A stretch of DNA of 17,025 nt from JBBAAP01 sp043808305 (GCA_043808305.1 JAZDFB010000015.1:1-17025), one strand, 5' to 3'; shown: positions 1-7,479, numbered from the stretch's first letter. Notes: generated by a model from the sequence alone, not told the origin. Program-made: numbers and translations.

Positions 1-2
1 TA

Positions 3-500
3 TATGCATATCCCGATTCTTATAACAATCTGGTCAGAGTCGGAGGGCTGATTTACGGTGTGGATCCTGGCACCGTTGCCAAAGCCGGCGGCGTGTTTAA
101 TCCTATTATGTCATTGAAGTCGCAGATTACATTCATAAAAATAGTGCCACCGGGAACGTCAGTCGGCTATAACAGGTCTTTCGTAACGACTAAGCGCACT
201 AAAATTGCCACGATACCAGTCGGATACAACGATGGTTACCCCTACCAGCTTTCCAACAAAGGATACGTGCTGGTAAAAGGGCAAAAAGCCAAGATTATCG
301 GAACGGTAACGATGGACTATATAATGATCGATATTACCAATATTCCTGATGTTAAAGCCGGTGATGAAGTTGTATTGATAGGCAAACAAGATTCCGAACA
401 AATAACAACTGAGGAATTGTCACGGCTGATAAATATAACGCCCTATGTGATAACCTGCGGCTTGGGAAAAAGAGTCAGAAGGGTTTATCTGACTAAATGA
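3..500 (+). CDS. alr: alanine racemase, C-terminal part (5' end outside window)
   Basis: Alanine racemase is a PLP enzyme that interconverts L- and D-alanine for peptidoglycan. The reading frame is open from base 3, so only the end of the barrel and the C-terminal beta domain are present. Visible family marks are the start-of-domain sequence RVGGLIYGVDPG, then SVGYNRSF, whose Tyr (codon 168-170) aligns with the catalytic Tyr of the second active-site face (Tyr265 in the Geobacillus enzyme), GYNDGY at 222-239, MDYIMIDIT from 312, and the terminal CGLGKRVRRVY. The PLP lysine lies upstream, outside the window. The final ATGA shares its ATG with the start of larB, so the two are probably translationally coupled. 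The C-terminal match is clear. Whether the whole gene is intact, or has an N-terminal MurF-like fusion, cannot be seen. Confidence 0.93.
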   Translation, partial: YAYPDSYNNLVRVGGLIYGVDPGTVAKAGGVFNPIMSLKSQITFIKIVPPGTSVGYNRSFVTTKRTKIATIPVGYNDGYPYQLSNKGYVLVKGQKAKIIGTVTMDYIMIDITNIPDVKAGDEVVLIGKQDSEQITTEELSRLINITPYVITCGLGKRVRRVYLTK

Positions 501-1171
501 ATAAAATCAGATATAAAAAAATAGGTTTTGCCACAATTGACATCGAACGGGAAAACCGTTGCGGCTTTCCGGAAGTGATTTTTTGCGCCAGCAAGACGCC
601 TAATGAAACGGCACAGATAGCCCATGAGATATTGCGGCACAGCAAATGCTTACTGGCTACCAGGGCTGACTCCAAGACATTTCGAGCCGTAAAAAAAACC
701 TGCAAGGATGCTGTTTACCATGCCAAGGCCAGAATAATAACTGCCGATCGGCGGAATAATAAATTACCCTCCCGACCGGGCATACTTGTTATCACCGCCG
801 GCACATCAGACATACCGATAGCCGAGGAGGCCAGAATTACGGCTGAGATGATGGGCAACAAAGTTGAATTCCTTTATGATGTCGGAGTAGCCGGAATACA
901 CCGTGTATTAGCACATAATGCTCTGCTGGAACAAGCCCGGGTATTAATAGTCGTGGCGGGAATGGAAGGAGCTTTAGCCAGCGTAGTGGGTGGATTAGTT
1001 AAAAGACCGGTTATCGCCGTACCGACAAGCGTGGGCTATGGAGCGCATTTCGGTGGGATAACCCCCCTGCTGGGCATGCTTAACTCCTGCGCAGCTGGGG
1101 TGTCCGTCGTTAATATAGACAACGGTTTTGGTGCAGGTTATATCGCATCGTTGATAAATTCATTATCATAA
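497..1171 (+). CDS. larB: LarB, nickel pincer cofactor biosynthesis (pyridinium-3,5-biscarboxylate mononucleotide synthase)
   Basis: LarB carboxylates the nicotinate ring of NaAD and releases AMP, the first step to the nickel-pincer nucleotide used by lactate racemase LarA and its relatives. The 224-residue protein carries the PurE-like LarB signature almost unbroken: RCGFPEV at 21-27, AGTSDIPIAEEA near 101-112, DVGVAGIHR 128-136, VAGMEGALASVV 153-164, PTSVGYG 176-182, MLNSC 194-198 and NIDNGFGA 206-213. It is somewhat shorter at the N-terminus than many LarB proteins, and starts at the ATG that overlaps the alr stop. larA, larC and larE are not in the window. A strong terminator follows 13 bases after the stop, so larB closes its operon. 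The family call is secure. The racemase or other enzyme that uses the cofactor is not known from this sequence. Confidence 0.93.
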   Translation: MNKIRYKKIGFATIDIERENRCGFPEVIFCASKTPNETAQIAHEILRHSKCLLATRADSKTFRAVKKTCKDAVYHAKARIITADRRNNKLPSRPGILVITAGTSDIPIAEEARITAEMMGNKVEFLYDVGVAGIHRVLAHNALLEQARVLIVVAGMEGALASVVGGLVKRPVIAVPTSVGYGAHFGGITPLLGMLNSCAAGVSVVNIDNGFGAGYIASLINSLS

Positions 1172-1183
1172 TAGAATCAAATA

Positions 1184-1215
1184 AAAAAGGAGGGATAATT
1201 ACATCCCTCCTTTTT
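1184..1215 (+). terminator. rho-independent terminator after larB
   Basis: A perfect 13-bp stem, AAAAAGGAGGGAT (1184-1196) with ATCCCTCCTTTTT (1203-1215), closes a 6-base loop and ends in a T-run. It lies just after the larB stop. Because the stem itself has A on the left arm and T on the right, it could also work for minus-strand transcripts arriving from the convergent operon. Confidence 0.85.
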
Positions 1216-1227
1216 GCTTTACTCCGG

Positions 1228-1406
1228 CAGTTTGTGAAATTATACTTCGGCAGTTGGAGCAAAGCGACTTACTGCCGAGTATCCTCGGCTGTAACTCACT
1301 ACGTTCGAACAGCCGATGGACTGCCGGGTATAGTCGGCTGCAACTTCAGAGCCCCAAAGAGCCTCCCCTTGAGGGGGACAGGCAGCCGACTATAATGCAC
1401 AAACTG
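1228..1406. repeat. 179-bp inverted-repeat element (MITE-like) between convergent genes
   Basis: The ends are imperfect inverted repeats: CAGTTTGTG...ATTATA...TCGGC at 1228-1253 against the complement of 1383-1406. Inside lies a second, exact 13-bp pair, TATAGTCGGCTGC (1329-1341) and GCAGCCGACTATA (1382-1394), with a small CCCC-TTGA-GGGG hairpin in its loop. Short CGGCAGTT and GCCGA motifs recur throughout. No gene is seen here; the open frame across it has no coding signature. The arrangement suggests a small non-autonomous mobile element or a folded bidirectional terminator region. I could not see clear target-site duplications. Confidence 0.5.
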
Positions 1407-1408
1407 GT

Positions 1409-2080
1409 TTACCACCCCAGATCATCTTGTTCCTCTTCACCTGTCATTATTTTAATCCTTCTGTCGATTATCTTATCCTTATTGGTTTTGCGCTTCTTCA
1501 TTTTTTCCTTAAGCTTATTGACCTCTTCTTCAAGTTTCTTAATTTCGGTTTCTCTCTGTAATTCTTTGAGTTCGAATATCTTATCCAGCGTCTGCCTCAT
1601 TTCGTTCTTTATCGTTTCTTTTTCCTGGGGTGTCTGACTTTCCCGGTACTTTTTGGACAGATCGCGGACGGAACGTTCCATTGTATGCTCGGTCATCATC
1701 TGCTGATACCGGGCCGGATCGCGTTCCTTAAGTTCTTTCAGCTTGATTAGCCTTTGGTTGGCTTCTTGAAGAACACGCATAAACAATTCCGGATTTTCCT
1801 TTTCCAAAAGCTGGATCTTTTCTAATCTTTCGGGGTCAAACTCTTTTAAAAATCCGTATATCTCTTCTTTATTAATCTGAGGCTCTTCAACAGGTTTTCT
1901 TTCACGCGACACCGGCCTCTGGCGCATGCCGCCTTCCGAATTACCCGGTCCCATATTATGACCACTATTATTCATTGGTTTAGGAGATTTTTCCTCAGCC
2001 GTACTAATAACCACGGTTGAAACCGCCAGACTTATCAATATCGCCAATGATACAATACCTAAAATCCATTTTTTTCTCAT
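1409..2080 (-). CDS. membrane-anchored, periplasmic coiled-coil protein of the sigma-factor operon
   Basis: I do not recognise a named family. The 223-residue protein has a basic start (MRKKW), one hydrophobic segment at about 6-26 that can be a signal anchor, a Pro/Gly/Met-rich linker at 30-65, then a highly charged helical region from 70 to the end with long Lys/Glu heptad-like stretches. A segment at about 80-130 (FDPERLEKIQLL, then ENPELF, LKERDPARYQQMM) resembles the helical-hairpin proteins that sit beside ECF sigma factors in planctomycete-like genomes. The start at 2080 is chosen because GGAGG stands five bases before this ATG; an upstream GTG at 2095 would lie within the ribosome site. 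It follows the anti-sigma gene by 27 bases, so it is probably a periplasmic partner or a regulated product of that pair. A metal-sensor role like CnrX/ZraP is possible, but no ligand cluster is evident. Confidence 0.75.
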   Translation of the reverse strand: MRKKWILGIVSLAILISLAVSTVVISTAEEKSPKPMNNSGHNMGPGNSEGGMRQRPVSRERKPVEEPQINKEEIYGFLKEFDPERLEKIQLLEKENPELFMRVLQEANQRLIKLKELKERDPARYQQMMTEHTMERSVRDLSKKYRESQTPQEKETIKNEMRQTLDKIFELKELQRETEIKKLEEEVNKLKEKMKKRKTNKDKIIDRRIKIMTGEEEQDDLGW

Positions 2081-2107
2081 CTTTACCTCCAACACATTTC
2101 TATGCTT

Positions 2108-2590
2108 TTAGAAACCTGCCAAATCCACGTCAATCTCTTTATCTAATTCCTCAATTCTCTGCTTTATTTCCTCAACTGAGTTATCCATACCCTGAGACGG
2201 TATCGTTGATAGATTCCATGAAAATATGGCGGCCTTATCGCTGATTTCAGATATTTCCGCCTCAACATTATTCAAGTCATCCAGCATAACAGGTTCTGTT
2301 ATTATTGTTTGCGGGTTGAATATATAGAAATGCATAACCAGCGCCAGGCATATAAAACCGGCGGCAACTGCGCTCCACCTGAATATGGCCCTCCTGTAAC
2401 TGCGCGGGGCAATTATGGATTTAACCGGTTCATATGAAGGCAGATTCTCCAGCCTGATAACTATCTTCTTATAATCTGCCAATTCGGAACGACATTCACT
2501 GCATGTCTTCAGATGAGCTTCAAAAACCGTTTTGTCAGCTTCCGAAAGTTCATTATAAAGATACTGAATTAATTTTCCGCATTCACTCAT
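2108..2590 (-). CDS. transmembrane zinc-finger anti-sigma factor
   Basis: The protein should hold the ECF sigma factor (the gene just upstream on this strand) inactive at the inner membrane until a signal releases it. With the start at 2590 it has 160 residues. The N-terminal cytoplasmic domain shows the zinc-binding anti-sigma pattern: Cys4, then His26-x3-Cys30-x2-Cys33 (AHLKTCSEC). A single hydrophobic helix spans about 69-91. The remaining 70 residues would be periplasmic, acidic and partly helical. GGAGGG stands four bases before ATG 2590, which decides this start against an in-frame ATG 12 bases upstream. It lies 54 bases after the sigma gene and 27 before the coiled-coil gene. The class is clear from the HxxxCxxC motif plus one membrane span; the stimulus is unknown. 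Confidence 0.88.
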   Translation of the reverse strand: MSECGKLIQYLYNELSEADKTVFEAHLKTCSECRSELADYKKIVIRLENLPSYEPVKSIIAPRSYRRAIFRWSAVAAGFICLALVMHFYIFNPQTIITEPVMLDDLNNVEAEISEISDKAAIFSWNLSTIPSQGMDNSVEEIKQRIEELDKEIDVDLAGF

Positions 2591-2644
2591 AAGACCCTCC
2601 ATTCATTATATATAACGCATTACCATCCCAAATTATTGTATAAA

Positions 2645-3211
2645 TTAAGTATTTTTAAGCTTTTCCCTTAAAGCTTTCAGGGCGTAGTGCATTCTGCTTA
2701 TTACCGTGTTTAAGGGGCATTTTGTGATTTCAGATATTTCCTGGAATGTCAATCCGGAATATATTTTAAGCAAAACCACCTCTTTTTGCTCATCCGGCAG
2801 TTGCGCCAGCAATTCTTCTATTTCCAGGTCAGCCCCAAAGTTAGTTTCTTTAGCCCGGCCGGTTAACTGGTTTTTCGCTTCGAACTCAAAAGCCCTGGTT
2901 TTTTGTTTGCGCCTGAAATAGTCATTGCACAAATTGATTGCTATCTGGTAAAGCCACTGCCTGAAACTGCCAACCCTTTCCGGCTTGAATCCGTCAATAT
3001 TTTCAATTACCTTAAGGGATAATTCCTGGATTAATTCATTGGCAATACTGAAATCATTGGTCTTGCGGCAAATAAAATTATAGATGCTTTTCCTGTATTT
3101 TACCAGCAACTCTTCAAACGCGCTATTGTTGCCTTTGCGATATTCCAGAAGCAATTCGACATCATTATTTTTATCTGGGGGAAGCGTATTATGGTCTTTC
3201 AGATTGGGCAT
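2645..3211 (-). CDS. ECF-family RNA polymerase sigma factor
   Basis: This 188-residue protein directs RNA polymerase to a small regulon. Region 2 occupies about 27-104: AFEELLVKYRKSIYNFI, the ANELIQELSLKVI segment that contacts core polymerase, and FRQWLYQIAINLCNDYFRRK, which reads the -10 element. Region 4 lies at about 135-185, with the helix-turn-helix LTFQEISEITKCPLNTVISRMHYALKAL that reads the -35. The linker between them is short, and region 3 is absent, as in all ECF factors. It starts 12 bases after the nadB stop with only a weak ribosome site, suggesting translation coupled to nadB. The anti-sigma gene follows directly. Being placed last in a run with nadB and a STAS protein is unusual. 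The family call is firm; the ECF subgroup is not determined. Confidence 0.93.
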   Translation of the reverse strand: MPNLKDHNTLPPDKNNDVELLLEYRKGNNSAFEELLVKYRKSIYNFICRKTNDFSIANELIQELSLKVIENIDGFKPERVGSFRQWLYQIAINLCNDYFRRKQKTRAFEFEAKNQLTGRAKETNFGADLEIEELLAQLPDEQKEVVLLKIYSGLTFQEISEITKCPLNTVISRMHYALKALREKLKNT

Positions 3212-3223
3212 AAGTTATGAAGA

Positions 3224-4870
3224 TTACGTGGGCAGTCTGTTTCTTTTGGGATGCCGATGAGAAATACTCCCAACTAAAGAAACTGTTGTATGCTTCTTGA
3301 ATACCGGTTTCGTAGCGGGAAAATCACTCCTATAATGAGCTCCGCGTGATTCAGTCCGCCTTAAAGCCGACAAAGTAATCAAACGTGCCAGAGTAAGCAT
3401 ATTCTGTAACTCCCAGCCGTCCTTCGTCTTGAATTCGTCTTCCATTACATATCCTGACCAATAATCTATTTTCCTGAGAGCCTGCTCCAATCCTTGCACG
3501 TTTCTCTCCAAACTCACATTATGCCACATCAAACTCTTCAGGGCGTTACGTACATCACCAAGATTTATCCCGTCGGACAAGCGTTTGAATTTGGATATAT
3601 ACCTTATGTTAATGTGCCTGAATGCCTGCTTTGAAGCTGACTTACCTGCATTCCTACCGGTTGAATAACCCATAACTAATCCTTCCAGAAGTGAATTACT
3701 GCCCAAGCGGTTTGCCCCGTGGAATCCGCAACAGGCGCATTCACCGGCGGCAAAAAGGTCATTTATATCGGTCTTCCCGTTGATATCCGTTGCAATACCG
3801 CCTATCATATAATGCGCGCTCGGCCGGACCGGTATCAAGTCTTTGCTTATATTTATGTCAAACCGCCGGCATAACTCCACAAGGCCGGGGAAACGCGACT
3901 TTGTTTTACTGCTTGGCAAATGGGTCAAATCCAGATATATGTTTGTGTCGTTAGTCAGTTTCATCTGGTTAATAATGCTTCGCGCAACCACGTCACGCGG
4001 CGCCAGCTCCGCCTTGGGATGATAGTCCGGCATAAAGCGATAGCCGTATTTATCCCGCAGCAACGCCCCTTCTCCCCGAACAGCTTCTGATATAAGCGCC
4101 CGAGCCGCGCCGGCTACATATAATGCGGTCGGATGAAACTGCACAAATTCCAAATCCTGCAACCTGCATCCGGCCCGGTAAGCCATAGCAACACCATCAC
4201 CCGTCGCCACATCCGGATTGGTGGTTTCACGATACAGCTGGCCGGCTCCGCCCGTTGCCAGAATTGTTTGTTTTGCCCATATTGCCGCAAGTTCACGTGA
4301 CTTATTGGACACTAATGCCCCGTAACATTTGGCCGGATTATTTTCCGTTAACAAATCTATCGAAAAACAGTACTCCATTGTTTTAATCTGCCTGTTACTT
4401 TTTACTTTATTGATAAGCGTTTGAAGCAAGTTCTTGCCGGTTTCATCGCCCCCGGAATGAATAATCCGTGGATAAGAATGCCCGCCTTCCTGTGCCCAAT
4501 CGAGCTTGGCACCCTTTTTATCGAAGCGCATACCCCAGTCCGAAAGCTCTTTTACCAGGTTTACGCCATTACTGATTATGTATTTAACTATCCGGGAATT
4601 GGCTAAGTCGTGGCCGGAAACCAATGTATCATTTATGTGCGACTCGATTAATTCCGGCCTGTTGATATGCGAGGCAATTCCTCCCTGGGCGTAATACGTA
4701 TTGGTTTCCTGTAATTTATCTTTGGTTAATACTATCACGTTCCCATAATTGGAAGCCTCAATAGCCGCCCTTAATCCGGCCACCCCGCTTCCGATGACCA
4801 AAACATCTGTTGTTATTGAAGGCTTTTTGGACGTGTCAAATGATATAAGATAGTCTCTTTTAAACACCAT
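3224..4870 (-). CDS. nadB: L-aspartate oxidase
   Basis: NadB oxidises L-aspartate to iminoaspartate with FAD, the first step of de novo NAD synthesis (NadA then makes quinolinate). The 548-residue protein has the usual length. The FAD dinucleotide motif GSGVAG is at 27-32, the family mark NTYYAQGGIA at 57-66, EGGHSYPRIIHSGGDETG near 128-145, QFHPTAL at 244-250, SEAVRGEGA 261-269, PRDVVAR 291-297, RPSAHYMIGGI 349-359 and GANRLGSNSLLEGLV 385-399. The active-site residues equivalent to His244, Arg290 and His351 of the E. coli enzyme are present as His246, Arg292 and His353. The C-terminal helical domain includes RTESRGAHYRSDFP, which separates NadB from succinate dehydrogenase SdhA. nadA and nadC are not adjacent; instead it lies between a GspE-N-like gene (15-base gap) and the sigma factor (12-base gap). 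Confidence 0.96.
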   Translation of the reverse strand: MVFKRDYLISFDTSKKPSITTDVLVIGSGVAGLRAAIEASNYGNVIVLTKDKLQETNTYYAQGGIASHINRPELIESHINDTLVSGHDLANSRIVKYIISNGVNLVKELSDWGMRFDKKGAKLDWAQEGGHSYPRIIHSGGDETGKNLLQTLINKVKSNRQIKTMEYCFSIDLLTENNPAKCYGALVSNKSRELAAIWAKQTILATGGAGQLYRETTNPDVATGDGVAMAYRAGCRLQDLEFVQFHPTALYVAGAARALISEAVRGEGALLRDKYGYRFMPDYHPKAELAPRDVVARSIINQMKLTNDTNIYLDLTHLPSSKTKSRFPGLVELCRRFDINISKDLIPVRPSAHYMIGGIATDINGKTDINDLFAAGECACCGFHGANRLGSNSLLEGLVMGYSTGRNAGKSASKQAFRHINIRYISKFKRLSDGINLGDVRNALKSLMWHNVSLERNVQGLEQALRKIDYWSGYVMEDEFKTKDGWELQNMLTLARLITLSALRRTESRGAHYRSDFPATKPVFKKHTTVSLVGSISHRHPKRNRLPT

Positions 4871-4885
4871 ATTTCTTAAGTCTCT

Positions 4886-5983
4886 CTACAAAGACCTGTA
4901 GAAGTCAAACTCTTCTTCAGCCATAATCTCAGCTTTAACTGTCTTATTTCGCTGGAATGGTTCTTCCAAATCACCGGAAGAATCACTGATAGCTTCGGCA
5001 AATTGCTCATCGCTCATGACAATCAGCCCCGATTCAGAAAGCATTTCAGGCGCTATGTCAACCGCTTCTTCAACTGCACCATAGGTTATCCCGGCTTCCT
5101 GAGCAACGGTCTCAGTATCTCCAAACGCCCGCATTGGGTCCTCATTCTGAACGCCCGCTGGTAATTCAGGTGCGATGGCTTCAGGTTGTTCATCTAATTC
5201 AGCAAATTCAATCACAGCTTCCGGCTCCGGCGCCGCCTCAATATTCTCAACCGGAACTTCTTCAATTACCGATTCCGGTGCCGGGCTTTCTATTGCCTCT
5301 GCTACAGCTTCCGGCTCCGGTTCAAGGACCGGTTCTAATTCCGCTTGCGGCAAATCTTCTTCTTCCGGCGCTGCTCTTTCGGGCTCAATTACCGGAACTT
5401 CATCATGGATTGTCTGCGCGCCTTCCATGAGTTCTTCCAGCGTCAATTCTTGAACGCTTTCCCGCTCCGGCTCCGCTGATTCCGGCACAACCTCAAAATT
5501 CTCAGCGGGGATTTTTTCAATTACCGGTTCCGGCGCTGGGCTTGCCTTTTTAACGGTTTTATGCGGTATTTTCGGCGCGACTGTGGCATCCTTAAGCTTC
5601 GCATCAATAACCGGCTCATCATCAACCACTGAAAACTCTTCTATCCCTGTTGGCTCATCGGTTTTGCTGACTCTCGCCTTTGCACCCGATACTTTATCCT
5701 TAACAGGTTCTGTAATCTTTGATGTGGCGGCGGATTCCCCATAAAACGTTTTTATCGCATCTTTGATTTCAGACAGCTTACAAAGAACTGCCTTTACGTC
5801 ACAACCGGTTATTTTCTTCAGCTCTTCAATGGCGCCGGTGTTTTGCGGATTGATCATGCCGACCGTAATGACCTTGCCTATCTTGCTAATAGGCAACATC
5901 AGGTTTCTTTTCACCATATCCTCGGGCACCAGCCTGAGTATTTCCCTTGGAATACTGTATTTATCAATCTTTAAAAAAGGCAT
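4886..5983 (-). CDS. GspE/PilB N-terminal-domain protein with long acidic, repeat-bearing tail
   Basis: Residues 1-82 match the N-terminal domain of type II secretion/type IV pilus ATPases (T2SSE_N): IPREILRLVPEDMVKRNLML, PISKIGKVITVGMINPQN, and ELKKITGCDVKAVLCKLSEI ending in IKTFYG. No ATPase domain follows: there is no Walker motif anywhere in the 365 residues. Instead residues 83-350 form a low-complexity Pro/Glu/Ala/Val region that should be disordered, with an internal duplication (SPAPEPVIEKIPAENFEVVPE at about 148-168, SPAPESVIEEVPVENIEAAPE at about 233-253). The short C-terminus (EFDFYRSL) is less acidic. It begins six bases after the stop of the STAS gene and precedes nadB. Stand-alone T2SSE_N domains may be docking or nucleotide-sensing adaptors, but the function here is not known. 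The c-di-GMP motif of MshE is not evident. Confidence 0.8.
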   Translation of the reverse strand: MPFLKIDKYSIPREILRLVPEDMVKRNLMLPISKIGKVITVGMINPQNTGAIEELKKITGCDVKAVLCKLSEIKDAIKTFYGESAATSKITEPVKDKVSGAKARVSKTDEPTGIEEFSVVDDEPVIDAKLKDATVAPKIPHKTVKKASPAPEPVIEKIPAENFEVVPESAEPERESVQELTLEELMEGAQTIHDEVPVIEPERAAPEEEDLPQAELEPVLEPEPEAVAEAIESPAPESVIEEVPVENIEAAPEPEAVIEFAELDEQPEAIAPELPAGVQNEDPMRAFGDTETVAQEAGITYGAVEEAVDIAPEMLSESGLIVMSDEQFAEAISDSSGDLEEPFQRNKTVKAEIMAEEEFDFYRSL

Positions 5984-5989
5984 ACGGAA

Positions 5990-6922
5990 TTATCCACGGG
6001 CTTTTAATAACTTAACTATGTATCCGTTAGGGGTTAATGGTATGAATTCAAGCGTGTCTACCAGTTCCTGTATCGATTTCCATTCCGGCGTATCCTCAAG
6101 CCCATTCTTTTCCAAAGGCGGGTGTTTCAAATCTATAAACGCCACGATTAAGTCATCCTTGCCCGGCGCTACCACCACGCGGTAATCCGGCTTCCCCGTT
6201 TCATTCAGTTTGCCGGCAATCAACTTATAAGTTTTATCAATCGCCATTTCCACGCGATCACGCTCTTCTTTGTTGAAGTTAAGCCACTGAGTCTGCGACT
6301 TAACCAGGCCTTTTATCCAATCCAAACCATCCGCATCACCCCAAATCTTAGCCTCAAGCAACTTATGCCGGCGCGGCATAAAAGACTTAACCGAACCGGC
6401 ATCCTCGGCCGCAAAATATGTATGGCAATGCGGGCAGCCGTATTTACCCGGCTTGTCAATTTCAATCTGCGCCTGGCACCCCGGGCATTTGAATTTAGCC
6501 GGGTAAAGCTTCTGGTCAACCAACTGGTAGCTGGGCTGTTGGAGAAACTGGCTAACCGCCTCCTTGTCAGAGTTTATTGCCTCGAAAACAGAATTCAAGC
6601 CGACCGTGCGGAAAATCGCCCAGATATTGGGAGGTATCTGCGTCATCTTGATGTCGCCGCCCTGGGCGCGGTATTTTTGGACATAGCGCATCAAAGAACC
6701 CAAACCGGAAGAACTTATGTAGGAAAGCGCCGACAGGTTAAATACTATCCGATAATAATTGTTATTAAAAAACCCATCTAGGGCGTCGTTAAATTCCGGC
6801 ATGGAAGCGGAATCGATCGAGCCTGATATTTTGACCACCAGGCATTCGGAATTATCGGCCAGCTTGACGACTTTATTGTTGAATATTAACTGCGGCATAA
6901 AAGTGACAGCATTATTATCCAT
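5990..6922 (-). CDS. STAS domain - zinc ribbon - degenerate RsbW-like domain fusion
   Basis: Numbering is from a possible TTG start at 6940; ATG 6922 (residue 7) is used here because no ribosome site favours either. Residues 30-135 are a STAS (anti-sigma antagonist) domain: VVKISGSIDSASMPEFNDAL, then FNLSALSYISSSGLGSL, where SSSG at 76-79 replaces the usual DSSG phospho-site. Residues 152-172 hold a zinc ribbon, CPGC then CPHC. The C-terminal region (about 205-315) has the outline of an RsbW/HATPase fold (helix with KEERDRVEMAIDKTY, then LIVAFIDLKHPP), but the N-box Glu and Asn are replaced, so ATP binding looks lost. This last assignment is tentative. The protein would be cytoplasmic. It is first in the minus-strand run that contains an ECF sigma/anti-sigma pair, which suggests regulation by partner switching. 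The STAS call is firm, the C-terminal call is not. Confidence 0.82.
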   Translation of the reverse strand: MDNNAVTFMPQLIFNNKVVKLADNSECLVVKISGSIDSASMPEFNDALDGFFNNNYYRIVFNLSALSYISSSGLGSLMRYVQKYRAQGGDIKMTQIPPNIWAIFRTVGLNSVFEAINSDKEAVSQFLQQPSYQLVDQKLYPAKFKCPGCQAQIEIDKPGKYGCPHCHTYFAAEDAGSVKSFMPRRHKLLEAKIWGDADGLDWIKGLVKSQTQWLNFNKEERDRVEMAIDKTYKLIAGKLNETGKPDYRVVVAPGKDDLIVAFIDLKHPPLEKNGLEDTPEWKSIQELVDTLEFIPLTPNGYIVKLLKARG

Positions 6923-6993
6923 AACCGCTGATTTTGTCAAGTTAATTTCTCGAATATCACTTACAAGTCAAAATAGGTACGCCTGCATTTCTC

Positions 6994-7020
6994 TTGACAA
7001 ATATTTAGATATTATATAAC
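6994..7020 (+). promoter_or_regulatory. candidate sigma-70-type promoter of the metal locus
   Basis: A perfect TTGACA at 6994-6999 is followed, after 15 bases, by TATAAC at 7015-7020. The spacing is shorter than ideal. The region is very AT-rich, and an initiation point near 7027 would leave almost no leader before ATG 7030. No clear minus-strand promoter for the divergent operon could be assigned in 6941-6993, though TTGACA is also read on that strand at 6940-6935. Confidence 0.4.
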
Positions 7021-7029
7021 GTAATTTCT

Positions 7030-7479
7030 ATGTGGAAACTGCGTTGTGTTCGCGGAGCGGCATGCCGAGGTATCGGCAAAAAGATAATCTTTCTTGCGCT
7101 ATTATCATATCTCGTATCTTCATTCGCTGTTTTTGGTGCCCATTTAAGTGAGATTGCTTCAGTTGAGGATAATTGTCCTGCTTGCCGTGAAGTAAATAAC
7201 TTCGCCTCAGGTACAATCAATGTCTATGAAAGATGCGAGCCGGATAATCCCTGCAACAATCCTAATCATTCTCACCATAACCATCCATTGCACGACGATA
7301 ATTGCTCGCTGTGCCTGATTATCCATCAGCATTTCTCCGGAGCTTTAGCACAATCTGCCAATAACTATTACATAGAACTGCCATCTGATAATTTATGCCT
7401 ATTTATCCGGGAACGCGTTTATAATAATGCCATTCCGGAAAACATAGAAATCCGCGGCCCGCCGATTCATACCATATAA
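7030..7479 (+). CDS. small secreted His/Cys-rich protein, probable metal-binding
   Basis: The 149-residue protein has a hydrophobic segment at about 19-37 (IIFLALLSYLVSSFAVFGA) that can act as signal or anchor. After it comes a CPAC pair at 49-52, then a metal-ligand cluster at 80-101: histidines in HSHHNHPLHDDNCSLC and two more downstream (His99, His101). This resembles the small DUF2946-type proteins found beside metal-uptake genes, in which a His run precedes a CxxC pair. It starts the plus-strand locus 77 bases before the porin-like gene. It may buffer or hand over zinc or nickel in the periplasm; that is an inference from composition and place. No ribosome site precedes ATG 7030, and the unusual basic, Cys-containing 18-residue head may not be translated as written, so the start is uncertain. 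Confidence 0.65.
   Translation: MWKLRCVRGAACRGIGKKIIFLALLSYLVSSFAVFGAHLSEIASVEDNCPACREVNNFASGTINVYERCEPDNPCNNPNHSHHNHPLHDDNCSLCLIIHQHFSGALAQSANNYYIELPSDNLCLFIRERVYNNAIPENIEIRGPPIHTI

Noticed and set aside
1254..1637. Plus-strand 127-residue open frame
   Set aside because: It crosses the inverted-repeat element and then runs antisense to the coiled-coil gene; composition is Ser/Leu-rich antisense of Lys/Glu codons.
5134..5453. Two plus-strand Pro/Gln- and Ser/Gly-rich frames
   Set aside because: They are antisense to the acidic repeat region of the GspE-N-like gene and owe their openness to its codon bias.
6998..7028. Zur-type operator before the His/Cys-rich gene
   Set aside because: The AT-rich run contains TATAACGTAATTTC, which recalls one half of Zur boxes, but there is no matching second half.
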